From positions 62,001-126,000 of the forward strand of contig SFVK01000002.1 in NCBI GenBank assembly GCA_004561545.1: a DNA stretch of 64,000 bases, in the 5' to 3' direction. This DNA is from a bacterium. GTDB lineage: Bacteria; Bacillota; Clostridia; Oscillospirales; Ruminococcaceae. Position numbers and translations under genes: made by a program. Under the pieces are notes generated by a model that saw only the letters and a program-made list of their open reading frames with translations, made no database searches and had not been told where the DNA came from. Position 1 is the stretch's first letter; every line of letters begins with the position of its first letter. Positions 50,664-59,500 of this stretch are shown here, one piece after another.

Positions 50664-51896
50664 ATGAACCATACATTTCGCTGCAACATCCGCCGGCTGC
50701 TTTCCCTTCTTCTGGCCCTGATGGCCGCAGCGGCCCTGGTGCTGAGCAGTGCCATGCCGGTCCATGCCGACACCAAGCAGCAGGAGCTGGAGGCACAGAA
50801 AAATCAGGCCCAGCAGGAACTGGAAGCCATCCGCCAGCAGATTAAAACCAACGAAAATAATATCGAGGCAGCCGAGGCCCAAAAAGAGCTTTACGCCAGG
50901 GAGCAGTCTGCCATCAAGGTCCAGATCAACGCCCTGAACCAGCAGATTGAGGATCTGGAAACCCAGATTGCCACCAAGGAGCAGGAAATCACCGACAAGC
51001 AGGCGGAAATTGAACAGAAGCAGCAGGAATATGACACCCGCTGGGCAGAATATAAAGACCAGATTTTCGCCATGCAGACACTGGATCAGGGCGGCGCCAT
51101 TGCCCTGCTCTCCACCGCCCGGAATTTCTACCAGCTTCTGACCTTTGACCAGGTGTTGCAGGATGTCTCGGACGCCAACACCCGCGCCTGCGAGGATCTG
51201 GAAAATCAGGGGAACCAGCTGAAAGAGGAACGTGAGCAGCTGGAGCAGGCCAAGGCGGATTTGGAGGCCCAGGAAGCTGAGCTCCAGAACCAAACCACCC
51301 AGCTGAACGGCAAGGTGGACGAACTGGCGGCCAATATCCAGGCCCAGGATTCCAGCATCTCTGCCGCCGAGGCCAAGGCCCAGGCGCTTCAGGAGGCGGA
51401 GAGCGAGGCCCGGGCGAAATTCAACAAGGCTGCCGATGAACTGGATTCCTATCTCCGCTCCATTATCGAGAACACAAAAAACAACTATGCCAATGCACCC
51501 ATCAGCTGTTCGCTGGACTTTATCTGCCCGCTGCCCAGCTATAAATATATCTCCTGTTATTATGGCGATGGCGGTCATAAGGGCGTGGACTTTGCCGCGC
51601 CCGGCGGCACGCCCATCTATGCGGTGGCCAGCGGCGTAGTCACCGTTGCCACCAGCCATTCCAGCTACGGCAACTATGTGATGGTCTATCACGGAACAGA
51701 CGATCAGGGCAACACCTATGCCACCCTGTACGCCCATATGAACAGCTGGCCGCCGGTCAGCGTGGGACAGAGCGTCACCAAGGGTCAGGTGATCGGCTAT
51801 GTGGGCACCACCGGCAACTCCACCGGCAACCACCTCCATCTGGAGCTTCGTGTCAATGGCGCCCGAACCAACCCGCTTTCCTATGTGCCCCACTAA
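50664..51896 (+). CDS. PcsB/EnvC-like murein hydrolase with coiled coil and M23 domain
   Basis: 410 residues from ATG 50664. Signal peptide (about 1-32, ending PVHADT), a long Gln/Glu-rich coiled coil (about 34-255) that docks with FtsX, and a LytM/M23 peptidase (about 285-410). Zinc ligands and active-site residues are seen in GHKGVDFAAP (His and Asp), YAHMNSW and NHLHLELRVNG (HxH). FtsEX is expected to hold it inactive until division. The long reverse-strand open frame over this gene reflects Gln/Glu-rich codons, not a gene. Confidence 0.95.
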   Translation: MNHTFRCNIRRLLSLLLALMAAAALVLSSAMPVHADTKQQELEAQKNQAQQELEAIRQQIKTNENNIEAAEAQKELYAREQSAIKVQINALNQQIEDLETQIATKEQEITDKQAEIEQKQQEYDTRWAEYKDQIFAMQTLDQGGAIALLSTARNFYQLLTFDQVLQDVSDANTRACEDLENQGNQLKEEREQLEQAKADLEAQEAELQNQTTQLNGKVDELAANIQAQDSSISAAEAKAQALQEAESEARAKFNKAADELDSYLRSIIENTKNNYANAPISCSLDFICPLPSYKYISCYYGDGGHKGVDFAAPGGTPIYAVASGVVTVATSHSSYGNYVMVYHGTDDQGNTYATLYAHMNSWPPVSVGQSVTKGQVIGYVGTTGNSTGNHLHLELRVNGARTNPLSYVPH

Positions 51897-51914
51897 TTCA
51901 AAGGAGGGATTGTC

Positions 51915-52019
51915 TTGAATCCCAAACAGCATAAGACCATGGTCCGTATTGTCTGCCTGGTCATTGCCGGGCTGATGGTGGCCAGCCTGGCCGCCTCGGC
52001 GGTTCTTGCGTTTATCTGA
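51915..52019 (+). CDS. 34-residue single-span membrane peptide
   Basis: TTG 51915 lies after AAGGAGGG (51901-51908) and the frame ends at TGA 52017-52019. The peptide has a basic start (NPKQHKTMVR) and one hydrophobic segment of about 22 residues rich in Leu, Val and Ala, ending AFI. It fits between the PcsB-like gene (18 bases) and the S41 protease gene. Its excellent ribosome site makes it a real gene. Small membrane proteins of this kind often modulate neighbours, here FtsEX/PcsB or the protease; function unknown. Confidence 0.75.
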   Translation: MNPKQHKTMVRIVCLVIAGLMVASLAASAVLAFI

Positions 52020-52073
52020 ACCGCGGCCCGGCCGTGATTTTATTTTTCTTTCCGCAAGGAGCAGTCGTTTTCT

Positions 52074-53291
52074 ATGAGCAAAAAAGTCAGTCTGGGCGTG
52101 GCCGCCTCGGTTGCGCTCATCGCTATGGCGGTGACCTTTTCGATCACCATGACCGTCTCGATGAATATGTTCAACAACACGGTCAGCAGCGTTAAGAACA
52201 AGGAACGGATGTACAACAAACTGTCCGAGGTGGACCGGTATGTTCGTGCCAATGAGTATTTTGACATCAATGAGGATACCCTCAACGATACCATTGCCTC
52301 CGGCTATATGCTGGGCATCAATGACAAGTATGCCCGCTATTATTCCGCCAAGGCCTACAATGAGCGGATGGGTCTGGCCGATGGCCGCCTGATGGGCATT
52401 GGCGTTGCGGTGGTCAAGGATTCCTCCTCGGGCTATGCCCGCATTATCCGCGTCTACAACAATACCCCTGCGGCGGAGATGGGGCTTCAGACCGGCGGCT
52501 TTATCACAGCCATCGGCGATACCAGCACCCGCAGCATGACCGATACCTCTGCCATTCAGTCCGCCCTTGTCGGGGAGGAGGGGAGTACCGTCACCATCCG
52601 GTACCTCACCCCGGACCGGCAGGAGCAGAGCTTTGAGCTGACCCGCGCCAATTATACAACGCCCAGCATCAGCACGGTCACCATGCTCAACGGCAACGTG
52701 GGATATCTGCGCATGGATTCCTTCACCAGCACCACAGCGGTAGAGTTCCGCAATGCGGTGGATAACCTGCTCAACCAGGGCGCCGCCGCCATGATCTTTG
52801 ATCTGCGTGACAACACCGGCGAGAATCTCAATGCTGCCCTGGTGGCGGCGGACTATTGCGTGCCCTCCGGCCTGATTGCCCAGAGCCAGGCCAAGAACGG
52901 GACCCTCACCGATCTGCGCGTCTCGGACGATCATGAGGTTTCGGTCCCCATGGTCTGTCTTGTGAACGGCAGCACCGCAGGCGGCGCCGAGCTCTTTGCC
53001 AACGCGCTGCGCAAGATGGGGGATGCCACTGTCGTGGGCACCACCACCGCAGGGAAGGGTGTTTTGCTCTCGGACCCCCAGAGCCTGTCCGACGGCAGCG
53101 CTGTGGTGATTACGGTGGGTATGCTGCTGGACAACGAGGGCCAGACCTGGAACGGAACCGGCCTGACGCCCGATGTGGATGCTGCGCTCTCGACCGATGA
53201 GCAGAGCAGTTATTATGATTTTACCCCCGACAACGATCCCCAGATCAACAAGGCGCTCACCGCCCTCTCGGGGACCGTTTCCCAGCCATAA
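52074..53291 (+). CDS. S41-family carboxy-terminal processing peptidase (CtpA-like)
   Basis: 405 residues. An uncleaved N-terminal membrane anchor (about 8-30), a helical region, a PDZ domain (about 105-195: RIIRVYNNTPAAEMGLQTGG) and the S41 catalytic core. The nucleophilic Ser is in VNGSTAGGAELFA (about 303) and the general-base Lys in GTTTAGKGVLL (about 328). It trims secreted or membrane proteins outside the cell. In several Firmicutes ctpA follows ftsEX/pcsB, and Ctp proteases control murein hydrolases, so PcsB-like is a candidate target. Confidence 0.94.
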   Translation: MSKKVSLGVAASVALIAMAVTFSITMTVSMNMFNNTVSSVKNKERMYNKLSEVDRYVRANEYFDINEDTLNDTIASGYMLGINDKYARYYSAKAYNERMGLADGRLMGIGVAVVKDSSSGYARIIRVYNNTPAAEMGLQTGGFITAIGDTSTRSMTDTSAIQSALVGEEGSTVTIRYLTPDRQEQSFELTRANYTTPSISTVTMLNGNVGYLRMDSFTSTTAVEFRNAVDNLLNQGAAAMIFDLRDNTGENLNAALVAADYCVPSGLIAQSQAKNGTLTDLRVSDDHEVSVPMVCLVNGSTAGGAELFANALRKMGDATVVGTTTAGKGVLLSDPQSLSDGSAVVITVGMLLDNEGQTWNGTGLTPDVDAALSTDEQSSYYDFTPDNDPQINKALTALSGTVSQP

Positions 53292-53312
53292 TCCGTCCAA
53301 AGGAGCTTGTTC

Positions 53313-54203
53313 ATGCCCAATCTCACCGACCTGTCCACCATTCGCGACCTCTGCGCGCGGTACGATTTTGCGCTTTCCAAGGGGTTTGGGCAGAATTTTA
53401 TCATCAACCCCGGGATCTGCCCCCGGATTGCGGAGGCCTCCGGGATTGGTCCCGGCTGGGGCGCACTGGAAATCGGTCCCGGCATCGGCGTGCTGACCGA
53501 ACAGCTCTGCCAGCGGGCGGATCGGGTGGTGGCCGTCGAAGTGGACAAGCGTCTGCCCGCGCTTCTGGCCGAGACCATGGCCGGCTATGAGAATTTCAAA
53601 CTGGTGTTGGGCGATGTGCTCAAGGTGGATTTGCGCACGCTCATTGCGGAAGAATTTGGGGACCGGCCAGTGGCGGTCTGCGCCAACCTCCCTTACTATA
53701 TCACCAGCCCCATCCTGATGCGCCTTCTGGAAGAAAAACTGCCCATCCGCAGCATCACCGTCATGGTGCAAAAGGAAGCCGCCCAGCGCCTGTGTGCCGC
53801 CCCCGGTACCCGGGAGGCCGGTGCAATCAGCTACGCCGTGGCCTATTATGCCACGGCGCGGCAGCTCTTTACGGTGCAGCCCGGCAGCTTTTACCCTGCG
53901 CCCCGGGTGACCAGTGCGGTCATCCGGCTGGATGTCCACACCACGCCGCCCGTCGCGCCCGCCAACGGGGATGAGGCCGGATTGTTCCGGCTCATCCGCG
54001 CAGCCTTCTCCCAGCGGCGCAAAACCGCCGCCAACGCGGTGGCCAATGGACTGGGCCTGCCCAAGAATCAGGTGATTGCCGCGCTGGAGGCGGCGGGCCT
54101 GGACCCCCGGCTGCGCCCCGAACAGCTCACGTTGCAGGATTATTGTGCATTTCAGGCATCTCTGCCCGTCGCAGCGATTGACAACCAGCCCCCGACGTGT
54201 TAA
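53313..54203 (+). CDS. rsmA: 16S rRNA dimethyladenosine transferase
   Basis: 296 residues from ATG 53313, seven bases after AAAGGAG. Dimethylates two adjacent adenines (A1518/A1519, E. coli numbers) late in 30S assembly. FALSKGFGQNFIINPGI start, SAM loop ALEIGPGIGVLTEQL (about 51), acidic VVAVEVDKRL (about 74) and the catalytic NLPYYITSPIL (about 130). Last gene of the ftsEX cluster; the tRNA-Thr promoter lies over its stop codon. Confidence 0.97.
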   Translation: MPNLTDLSTIRDLCARYDFALSKGFGQNFIINPGICPRIAEASGIGPGWGALEIGPGIGVLTEQLCQRADRVVAVEVDKRLPALLAETMAGYENFKLVLGDVLKVDLRTLIAEEFGDRPVAVCANLPYYITSPILMRLLEEKLPIRSITVMVQKEAAQRLCAAPGTREAGAISYAVAYYATARQLFTVQPGSFYPAPRVTSAVIRLDVHTTPPVAPANGDEAGLFRLIRAAFSQRRKTAANAVANGLGLPKNQVIAALEAAGLDPRLRPEQLTLQDYCAFQASLPVAAIDNQPPTC

Positions 54204-54206
54204 AAT
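54178..54206 (+). promoter_or_regulatory. Promoter of tRNA-Thr
   Basis: TTGACA (54178-54183), 17 bases, TAAAAT (54201-54206), overlapping the rsmA stop. The tRNA begins at about +5. Confidence 0.88.
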
Positions 54207-54217
54207 AATCAGGTAGT

Positions 54218-54293
54218 GCTGGCGTAGCTCAATTGGCAGAGCAGCTGATTTGTAATCAGCAGGTTGCAGGTTCGATTCCTGTCGCCAGCTCCA
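54218..54293 (+). tRNA. tRNA-Thr, anticodon UGU
   Basis: 76 bases with encoded CCA. Acceptor GCTGGCG/CGCCAGC, D-arm GCTC-AATTGGCA-GAGC, anticodon stem CTGAT/ATCAG with loop TTGTA showing TGT, and T-arm GCAGG-TTCGATT-CCTGT. Confidence 0.98.
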
Positions 54294-54296
54294 GAT

Positions 54297-54342
54297 AAAA
54301 ACAACGCCGCATCGGAATGATCTTCGATGCGGCGTTGTTTTT
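54297..54342. terminator. Terminator of tRNA-Thr
   Basis: An 18-bp perfect stem (54297-54314 with 54325-54342) with a ten-base loop, A-run and T-run at its ends. Confidence 0.95.
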
Positions 54343-54388
54343 CGTGCTTTATTCTGCCGTATTGTGCCGTATTCTATCTCGGAATTTC

Positions 54389-54437
54389 TCGTCAAAAAAT
54401 CGTCAGACAGGGGAAAAGTCGTCAAAATGGCGTCAGG
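54389..54437. repeat. Imperfect 19-bp direct repeat beside tRNA-Thr
   Basis: Units at 54389-54407 and 54419-54437 (period 30) agree at 15 of 19 positions. Each contains two CGTCA copies 11 bases apart. A TGCCGTATT pair spaced ten bases apart lies just before (54355, 54365). On the minus strand the region reads like an eroded integrase tail. No gene is seen in 54343-54476. Confidence 0.5.
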
Positions 54438-54476
54438 TTGAGGCGCAAGCTGCTGAAAAAGAGAATGGAAATCTTG

Positions 54477-54710
54477 CTATTTTTCCTGCCCGGACGGCCT
54501 TTGGCGGTCTGTCAGTCCATAAACCTGATACATGGTCAGTGTCTCGTCCAGCGCCATTTTTCGGGCAAAAAGCTGGCGATAGGTTGCCGTTTTGATCCGT
54601 CCTTCGGCCTTCAAACGGTCCATGTGGGCACAGGTTTCGGCATACTGCTGCTCCACACGGGCCAGCATGGCCTCAAAGGCCGCCAGACGGGCCTGGGGTT
54701 CTGTGATCAT
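54477..54710 (-). CDS. Small coiled-coil protein of unknown function, coupled to asnA
   Basis: 77 residues, start ATG 54710 overlapping the asnA stop by four bases. Soluble and helical: ARLAAFEAMLARVEQQYAETCAHMDRLKAEG and TYRQLFARKMALDETLTMYQVYGL. The family is not recognised. Similar short helical proteins with a Lys/Gly turn occur as uncharacterised genes in clostridia. Translational coupling to asnA supports a real gene. Ends 40 bases before the tRNA-Thr repeat region. Confidence 0.75.
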   Translation of the reverse strand: MITEPQARLAAFEAMLARVEQQYAETCAHMDRLKAEGRIKTATYRQLFARKMALDETLTMYQVYGLTDRQRPSGQEK

Positions 54711-55717
54711 AGCAGCTGCACCAGGGCGTTCCGGCAGGTTTCCAGCGTCTCATCATCCCACAGGCTGACCTGAACTTCGCCGATGTGTGCCTTGCCCAGC
54801 AGCAGCATACACAGACGGCTCTGGCCGATGCCGCCGCCCATGGTCAGGGGCAGCTTGCCCTCCAGCAGCATCTTGTGGAAGGGCAGTCCAGCCCGCTCGG
54901 GGCAGCCTGCGGCGTCCAGCTGGCGCAGCAGCGCGTCCCGGTCCACCCGGATGCCCATGCTGGAAAGCTCCAGCGCACAGCCCAGCGGCTTGTGCCAGAA
55001 CAGAATGTCGCAGTTCAGGGTCCAGTCATCATAGTCCGGCGCCCGGCCGTCATGGCGGATGCCGCTTTTGAGGGTGCCGCCAATCTGCATGATGCATACG
55101 GTGCCGTGCTGGCGGGTGAAGGCATTCTCCCGCTCCCTGGGCGTCAAATCGGGGTAGAGATCCTCCAGCTCCTGGGTGGTGATGAAGGTGGGCTCCCGCA
55201 CCAGCCGGATGGCCTTCAGCTCGGGGAACTTCCAGCGCAGCTCGTCCGCCGTGGCGCATACGGCATCCACGATGTCCCGCACGGTTTCCTGCAGGCAGGG
55301 CAGCGTGCGTTCCTGGGCGGTGATGACCTTTTCCCAGTCCCACTGGTCCACATAGATGCTGTGCAGGTTGTCCAGTTCCTCGTCCCGGCGGATGGCGTTC
55401 ATGTCGGTCACCAGTCCCTGACCGGGGCGGAACCCGTACTTCGCCAGCGCGTACCGCTTCCATTTGGCCAGACTGTGAACCACTTCGGCCTGACCGTCCA
55501 GGCAGGGCACGTCAAAGGCGACGGGGCGCTCCACACCGTTCAGATCGTCGTTCAGGCCGCTGCCGGTGCGCACAAAAAGCGGGGCTGTGACCCGCTTGAG
55601 ATGGAGCGCGGCGCAGAGCTTTTCCTGAAAGATGGTTTTGACAATGCCGATGGCTTTCTGGGTGTCATATAGCCCCAAAAGATCGTGATAGTTTTTCGGA
55701 ATGGATGTTTTGGACAT
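54707..55717 (-). CDS. asnA: Aspartate-ammonia ligase
   Basis: Makes asparagine from aspartate and ammonia with ATP. 336 residues, normal length, related to class II aminoacyl-tRNA synthetases. Family marks are IPKNYHDLLGLYDTQ start, TAPLFVRTGSGLNDDLNG (about 44), LAKWKRYAL, DMNAIRRDEELDNLHS (about 105), and the C-terminal MGGGIGQSRLCMLLL motif 3. AAGGAT precedes the start, with its own promoter. Confidence 0.97.
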   Translation of the reverse strand: MSKTSIPKNYHDLLGLYDTQKAIGIVKTIFQEKLCAALHLKRVTAPLFVRTGSGLNDDLNGVERPVAFDVPCLDGQAEVVHSLAKWKRYALAKYGFRPGQGLVTDMNAIRRDEELDNLHSIYVDQWDWEKVITAQERTLPCLQETVRDIVDAVCATADELRWKFPELKAIRLVREPTFITTQELEDLYPDLTPRERENAFTRQHGTVCIMQIGGTLKSGIRHDGRAPDYDDWTLNCDILFWHKPLGCALELSSMGIRVDRDALLRQLDAAGCPERAGLPFHKMLLEGKLPLTMGGGIGQSRLCMLLLGKAHIGEVQVSLWDDETLETCRNALVQLL

Positions 55718-55762
55718 AATAATCCTTCTTTCCCTGATTTCTTACGCAAAAAAACTGATTCC

Positions 55763-55791
55763 ATTATATCGGATCTCGCGCCAAACGTCAA
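55763..55791 (-). promoter_or_regulatory. Promoter of asnA
   Basis: Minus strand TTGACG (55791-55786), 17 bases, TATAAT (55768-55763). No T-box leader is present. Confidence 0.85.
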
Positions 55792-55913
55792 ACAAATCTG
55801 GCGGTGTACCGGCTGCATTGCCTGTCGCTTGCCCCGATTCGATGATTATTTGCGCCGCTTCCGCCTATACTTGCAATGAAGTATTCCGATTCACAGCAGG
55901 AGGGAAGCGAAGC

Positions 55914-58193
55914 ATGTTTTATTATCACAAAGGTCTCACCCGCCAGGCGCGGCACACTGTGGGCACGGCATTGACGATGGCCGGGCGGCAGGGCTGCTCG
56001 GCGGCGGATACCGGCCACCTTCTGCTGGCCATGCTGCAAACCGGGCGGGGCGCGGCGGTGGAGTTCCTCCGACGCAAGAACGTCACCCCCACCGCGCTGC
56101 AGGCCTGCTCCAACCAGCGCTGCTGCGGCAGCCGTCCCGTGCGGCTGAACCGCCGCGACCTGGCCCCCGAGAGCCGCAAGGCGCTGGAATTTGCCGTGCT
56201 GGGCGCCCACGCGGCCCGCAGCGCCCGGGCAGACAACGAGCATCTTCTCTGCGCCATGCTGGAGGACGCCAACTGCACCGCCAGCCTTTGGCTTGCCGAG
56301 ATCGGTGTGGAGGTGCCCCGGGCGGCGCGGGAATGCCGCCAGCTTTCCGGCCAGCTGGTACTGCCCTCCGCCCCGCGCATGAGCGCCACACGCGGCAGCA
56401 AGCCCAGTGAAAAATACGGCCGGGACCTGACCCGTCTGGCGCAGGAAGGTCAGCTGGACCCGGTGCTCTGCCGGGAGGAGGAGCTGGACCGCATGATCGA
56501 GATTCTCTGCCGCCGCCAGAAAAACAATCCCTGCCTTCTGGGAGAACCCGGCGTGGGCAAGAGCGCTCTGGCCGAGGCGCTGGCCCAGCGGATTGCCTCC
56601 GGCCAGGTCACCCAGAGCCTCAAGGGAAAACGGGTGCTCAGCCTGGATATGGCCGCCATGGTGGCGGGAACCAAATACCGGGGGGATTTTGAGGAACGAT
56701 TCAAAAACCTGCTGGAAGAGCTTTACCGCGACCGCTCCACCATTCTGTTTATCGACGAGATTCATGTGATCGCCGGGGCTGGAGCCGCCGAGGGAGCCAT
56801 CGACGCCGCCAGCATTCTCAAGCCCATGCTGGCCCGCGGAGAAATCCAGCTCATCGGTGCCACAACCCCCGAGGAATACCGTAAGACCATCCAAAAAGAT
56901 TCGGCGCTGGACCGGCGCTTCGGAAAAATCAATGTGGAGGAGCCCACCCCCGCTCAGGCGGAACGGATTCTGGCCGGCCTGATGCCCCGGTATGAGCGGT
57001 ACCACAATGTGAAAATTCCGCCGGATGCCATCCATGCCGCCGTGGAACTGAGCGTGCGGTACCTTCCGGGGCGGTTTCTGCCGGATAAGGCCATCGACCT
57101 GCTGGACGAGGCGGCCGCCGCGCTGCGCATTGCCGGCGGGGAGGAAAACGGCCGTCAACCGGTGCTGACCCCGGCGGATATTGCCCGTGTGGTGGGCAAA
57201 GCCAGCGGCGTGCCCGCCGAGCGGGTGGGGGAGGCCGAGCGGGAACGGCTGGAACAGCTGGAATCCCGCCTGGCCGCTCAGGTGATCGGCCAGCCCCGGG
57301 CGGTCCACGCGGTGGCTGCCGCCATCCGCCGCAGCCGCACCGGCCTGCGGGAGGCCGGGCGCCCCATCGGAGCCATGCTGTTCCTGGGCCCCACCGGCGT
57401 GGGGAAAACCCAGCTGGCCCGGACCCTGGCCCAGAGCTGGTTTGGCAGCGAAAAAGCCCTGCTCCGGTTTGATATGTCGGAATATATGGAGCAGCACACG
57501 GTGGCGCGGCTCATCGGGTCGCCGCCGGGCTATGTGGGCTATGACGAGGGCGGCCAGCTCACCGAGGCGGTCCGCCGCCGTCCCTACAGCGTGGTTCTGT
57601 TCGATGAAATCGAAAAAGCCCACAGCGACATTCAGAACATTCTTTTGCAGATCCTGGAGGACGGCAAACTGACCGATGCCCAGGGCCGTAAGGCGGATTT
57701 TTCCAACACCATCATTCTTCTCACCTCCAATCTGGGGGCGCGGTGCCTAGCGGGGCAGGGAAGCCCGGTCGGTTTCGGCGCAGCCGGGGAGGACAGCGCC
57801 CGCCGCGGCCAGAAGGCCCTCGCCGAAGCGAAGGACTATTTCCGCCCCGAACTGATGGGCCGCCTGGATGATGTGGTTCTTTTCGATCCCCTTGGCCCCG
57901 AACAGCTCCGTGCCATCGCGGACCGGCTGCTCACCGAACTGGAGGAGCGCGCCGCCGGGCAGGGCTACACGCTCCGCCACACCCCCGCCGTGGCCGCCGC
58001 CCTGGCCGGCAGGGAGACCCCTGCCTACGGCGCGCGGGAACTGCGCCGCAAGGTCAGCCGTGCGGTGGAACAGGCTCTGGCGGACCGCATTGCCGCAGGA
58101 ACCGCCCGCCCCGGCGTGATTTTTACCGCCGACGTGGACCCGGTAACCGGAAAAATTGTGCTGACCACCGATGATTTGGCCGCCTGTGTGTAA
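55914..58193 (+). CDS. Clp ATPase (ClpC/ClpA-like) with a short linker and ClpP loop
   Basis: 759 residues from ATG 55914 after AGGAGGG. Clp N-domain repeats (about 1-145), first AAA module with [12 protein letters not shown] (about 208), a short linker instead of the ClpB coiled coil or a ClpC UvrB-type middle domain, second AAA module with [12 protein letters not shown] (about 492). A VGF tripeptide within [10 protein letters not shown] (about 625) matches the ClpP-docking loop, so it should feed proteins to ClpP. CtsR-type heptads were looked for upstream and not found, nor a CIRCE. The promoter is weak (TATACT 55866-55871). Gene symbol left open because it fits neither clpC nor clpE fully. 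Confidence 0.92.
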   Translation: MFYYHKGLTRQARHTVGTALTMAGRQGCSAADTGHLLLAMLQTGRGAAVEFLRRKNVTPTALQACSNQRCCGSRPVRLNRRDLAPESRKALEFAVLGAHAARSARADNEHLLCAMLEDANCTASLWLAEIGVEVPRAARECRQLSGQLVLPSAPRMSATRGSKPSEKYGRDLTRLAQEGQLDPVLCREEELDRMIEILCRRQKNNPCLLGEPGVGKSALAEALAQRIASGQVTQSLKGKRVLSLDMAAMVAGTKYRGDFEERFKNLLEELYRDRSTILFIDEIHVIAGAGAAEGAIDAASILKPMLARGEIQLIGATTPEEYRKTIQKDSALDRRFGKINVEEPTPAQAERILAGLMPRYERYHNVKIPPDAIHAAVELSVRYLPGRFLPDKAIDLLDEAAAALRIAGGEENGRQPVLTPADIARVVGKASGVPAERVGEAERERLEQLESRLAAQVIGQPRAVHAVAAAIRRSRTGLREAGRPIGAMLFLGPTGVGKTQLARTLAQSWFGSEKALLRFDMSEYMEQHTVARLIGSPPGYVGYDEGGQLTEAVRRRPYSVVLFDEIEKAHSDIQNILLQILEDGKLTDAQGRKADFSNTIILLTSNLGARCLAGQGSPVGFGAAGEDSARRGQKALAEAKDYFRPELMGRLDDVVLFDPLGPEQLRAIADRLLTELEERAAGQGYTLRHTPAVAAALAGRETPAYGARELRRKVSRAVEQALADRIAAGTARPGVIFTADVDPVTGKIVLTTDDLAACV

Positions 58194-58232
58194 AGGGCGG
58201 GACAAGAGCCGTCGAAAAATGTGAAAAAACGA

Positions 58233-58260
58233 TTGACAGCCCCCTGAAACTATGTATAAT
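58233..58260 (+). promoter_or_regulatory. Promoter of potABCD
   Basis: TTGACA (58233-58238), 16 bases, TATAAT (58255-58260). Leaves a leader of almost 190 bases. Confidence 0.85.
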
Positions 58261-58266
58261 AAAATT

Positions 58267-58455
58267 TGTGTGTTGCATCTAATAGACACATTGGCGTTGT
58301 ATGTGCTGCTGTAACCTCTGCGGTCGGGCGCGGGGGTGTAACAAACCTTTTGCGGGGCGGCATAATTGGCGCTGACCCACCGGGCTTTTCGCCGATGAGC
58401 CGGCAACCAGCAGCCGAGGTGGGACCAAATTCCGCAAAGGGGGATGCAGTAAAAA
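58267..58455 (+). promoter_or_regulatory. Structured leader of potA that can hide the ribosome site
   Basis: CCTTTTGCGG (58346-58355) pairs with CCGCAAAGG (58432-58440), and AAAGG of the latter is part of the potA ribosome site. Inside are CCCACC/GGTGGG (58376-58381 with 58418-58423) and GGGCT/AGCC. An upstream hairpin (TGTGT/ACACA) lies near the 5' end. It is laid out like a translation-control riboswitch; no known class was recognised. Confidence 0.55.
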
Positions 58456-59496
58456 ATGAATGAAATTGTATCGCTGAAAGACATTGTCGTCGATTTTGAT
58501 GGGGAGCGGGTCCTGGACGGACTTTCCCTGGCGATTCACGATAAGGAGTTTGTGACCTTCCTCGGCCCTTCCGGCTGCGGCAAGACCACCACCCTGCGCG
58601 TGATTGCCGGATTCCTCACACCGAAATCCGGCAATGTCTTTTTTGATGGGAAAGACATCACCGCGCTGCCGCCGTACAAGCGTCAGGTGAATACCGTGTT
58701 CCAGAAATATGCGCTCTTCCCGCACCTGAACGTATATGAGAATGTTGCCTTTGGCCTCCGGCTGAAAAAGCTGCCCGAGGAGACCATTCGACCCAAGGTG
58801 CTGGAAATGCTGGAAACCGTCGGCCTCAAGGGCTTTGAGCGCCGCAGCATCAACCAGCTTTCCGGCGGACAGCAGCAGCGCGTGGCCATCGCCCGCAGTC
58901 TGGTCAACCAGCCCCGGGTTCTGCTTCTGGACGAACCTCTGGGCGCGCTGGACCTCAAGCTGCGCAAGGAAATGCAGCTGGAGCTCAAGCGTCTGCAGAG
59001 GGAGATGAACATTACCTTTGTCTATGTCACCCACGACCAGGAGGAAGCCCTGACCATGTCCGATACCGTCGTGGTCATGAACAAGGGCAATATCCAGCAG
59101 ATCGGCAGCCCGCAGGACATCTACAACGAGCCCTGCAACGCCTTTGTTGCCAATTTTATCGGGGATTCCAACATTGTGGACGGCATTATGGAGAAGGACT
59201 TTCTTGTTTCCTTTGCCGGCCGGGAATTTACCTGCGTGGACCGCGGTTTCAAAATGCGGGAGCCGGTGCAGGTTGTGATCCGTCCCGAGGACGTCGCCAT
59301 TGTTCCGCCTTCGGTGGGAATGCTCACCGGCCTAGTCCGGGAGGTGATTTTCAAGGGCGTCCATTTTGAGATGCATGTGGATGTGGAAGGCAAGGAATGG
59401 CTCATCCATTCCACCCAGGCCAGCCAGCCCGGCGAGCTGATCGGCATGAACATCGGTCCCGACGAAATTCACATCATGTCCCGCGAGGAGGTGTGA
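58456..59496 (+). CDS. potA: Spermidine/putrescine ABC importer ATPase PotA
   Basis: 346 residues. Walker [13 protein letters not shown] (about 36), signature [16 protein letters not shown] (about 134), Walker [16 protein letters not shown], switch His in YVTHDQEEA; then a TOBE-type regulatory domain (about 240-346). First gene of potABCD, with five bases between potA and potB. Energises polyamine uptake. The ribosome site AAAGGGGG is 12 bases from ATG and may be masked by the leader. Confidence 0.96.
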   Translation: MNEIVSLKDIVVDFDGERVLDGLSLAIHDKEFVTFLGPSGCGKTTTLRVIAGFLTPKSGNVFFDGKDITALPPYKRQVNTVFQKYALFPHLNVYENVAFGLRLKKLPEETIRPKVLEMLETVGLKGFERRSINQLSGGQQQRVAIARSLVNQPRVLLLDEPLGALDLKLRKEMQLELKRLQREMNITFVYVTHDQEEALTMSDTVVVMNKGNIQQIGSPQDIYNEPCNAFVANFIGDSNIVDGIMEKDFLVSFAGREFTCVDRGFKMREPVQVVIRPEDVAIVPPSVGMLTGLVREVIFKGVHFEMHVDVEGKEWLIHSTQASQPGELIGMNIGPDEIHIMSREEV

Positions 59497-59500
59497 GCCG

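Noticed and set aside
49746..54425. A 1559-codon open frame on the minus strand across ftsX, the PcsB-like gene, ctpA and rsmA
   Set aside because: It is antisense to four clear genes and through tRNA-Thr, has no family motifs and a His/Gly-rich composition typical of reversed GC-rich codons.
58371..58430. T-box-like AGGTGGGACC in the potA leader
   Set aside because: The conserved T-box AGGGTGGNACCGCG, specifier loop and terminator are absent; polyamine genes are not T-box targets.
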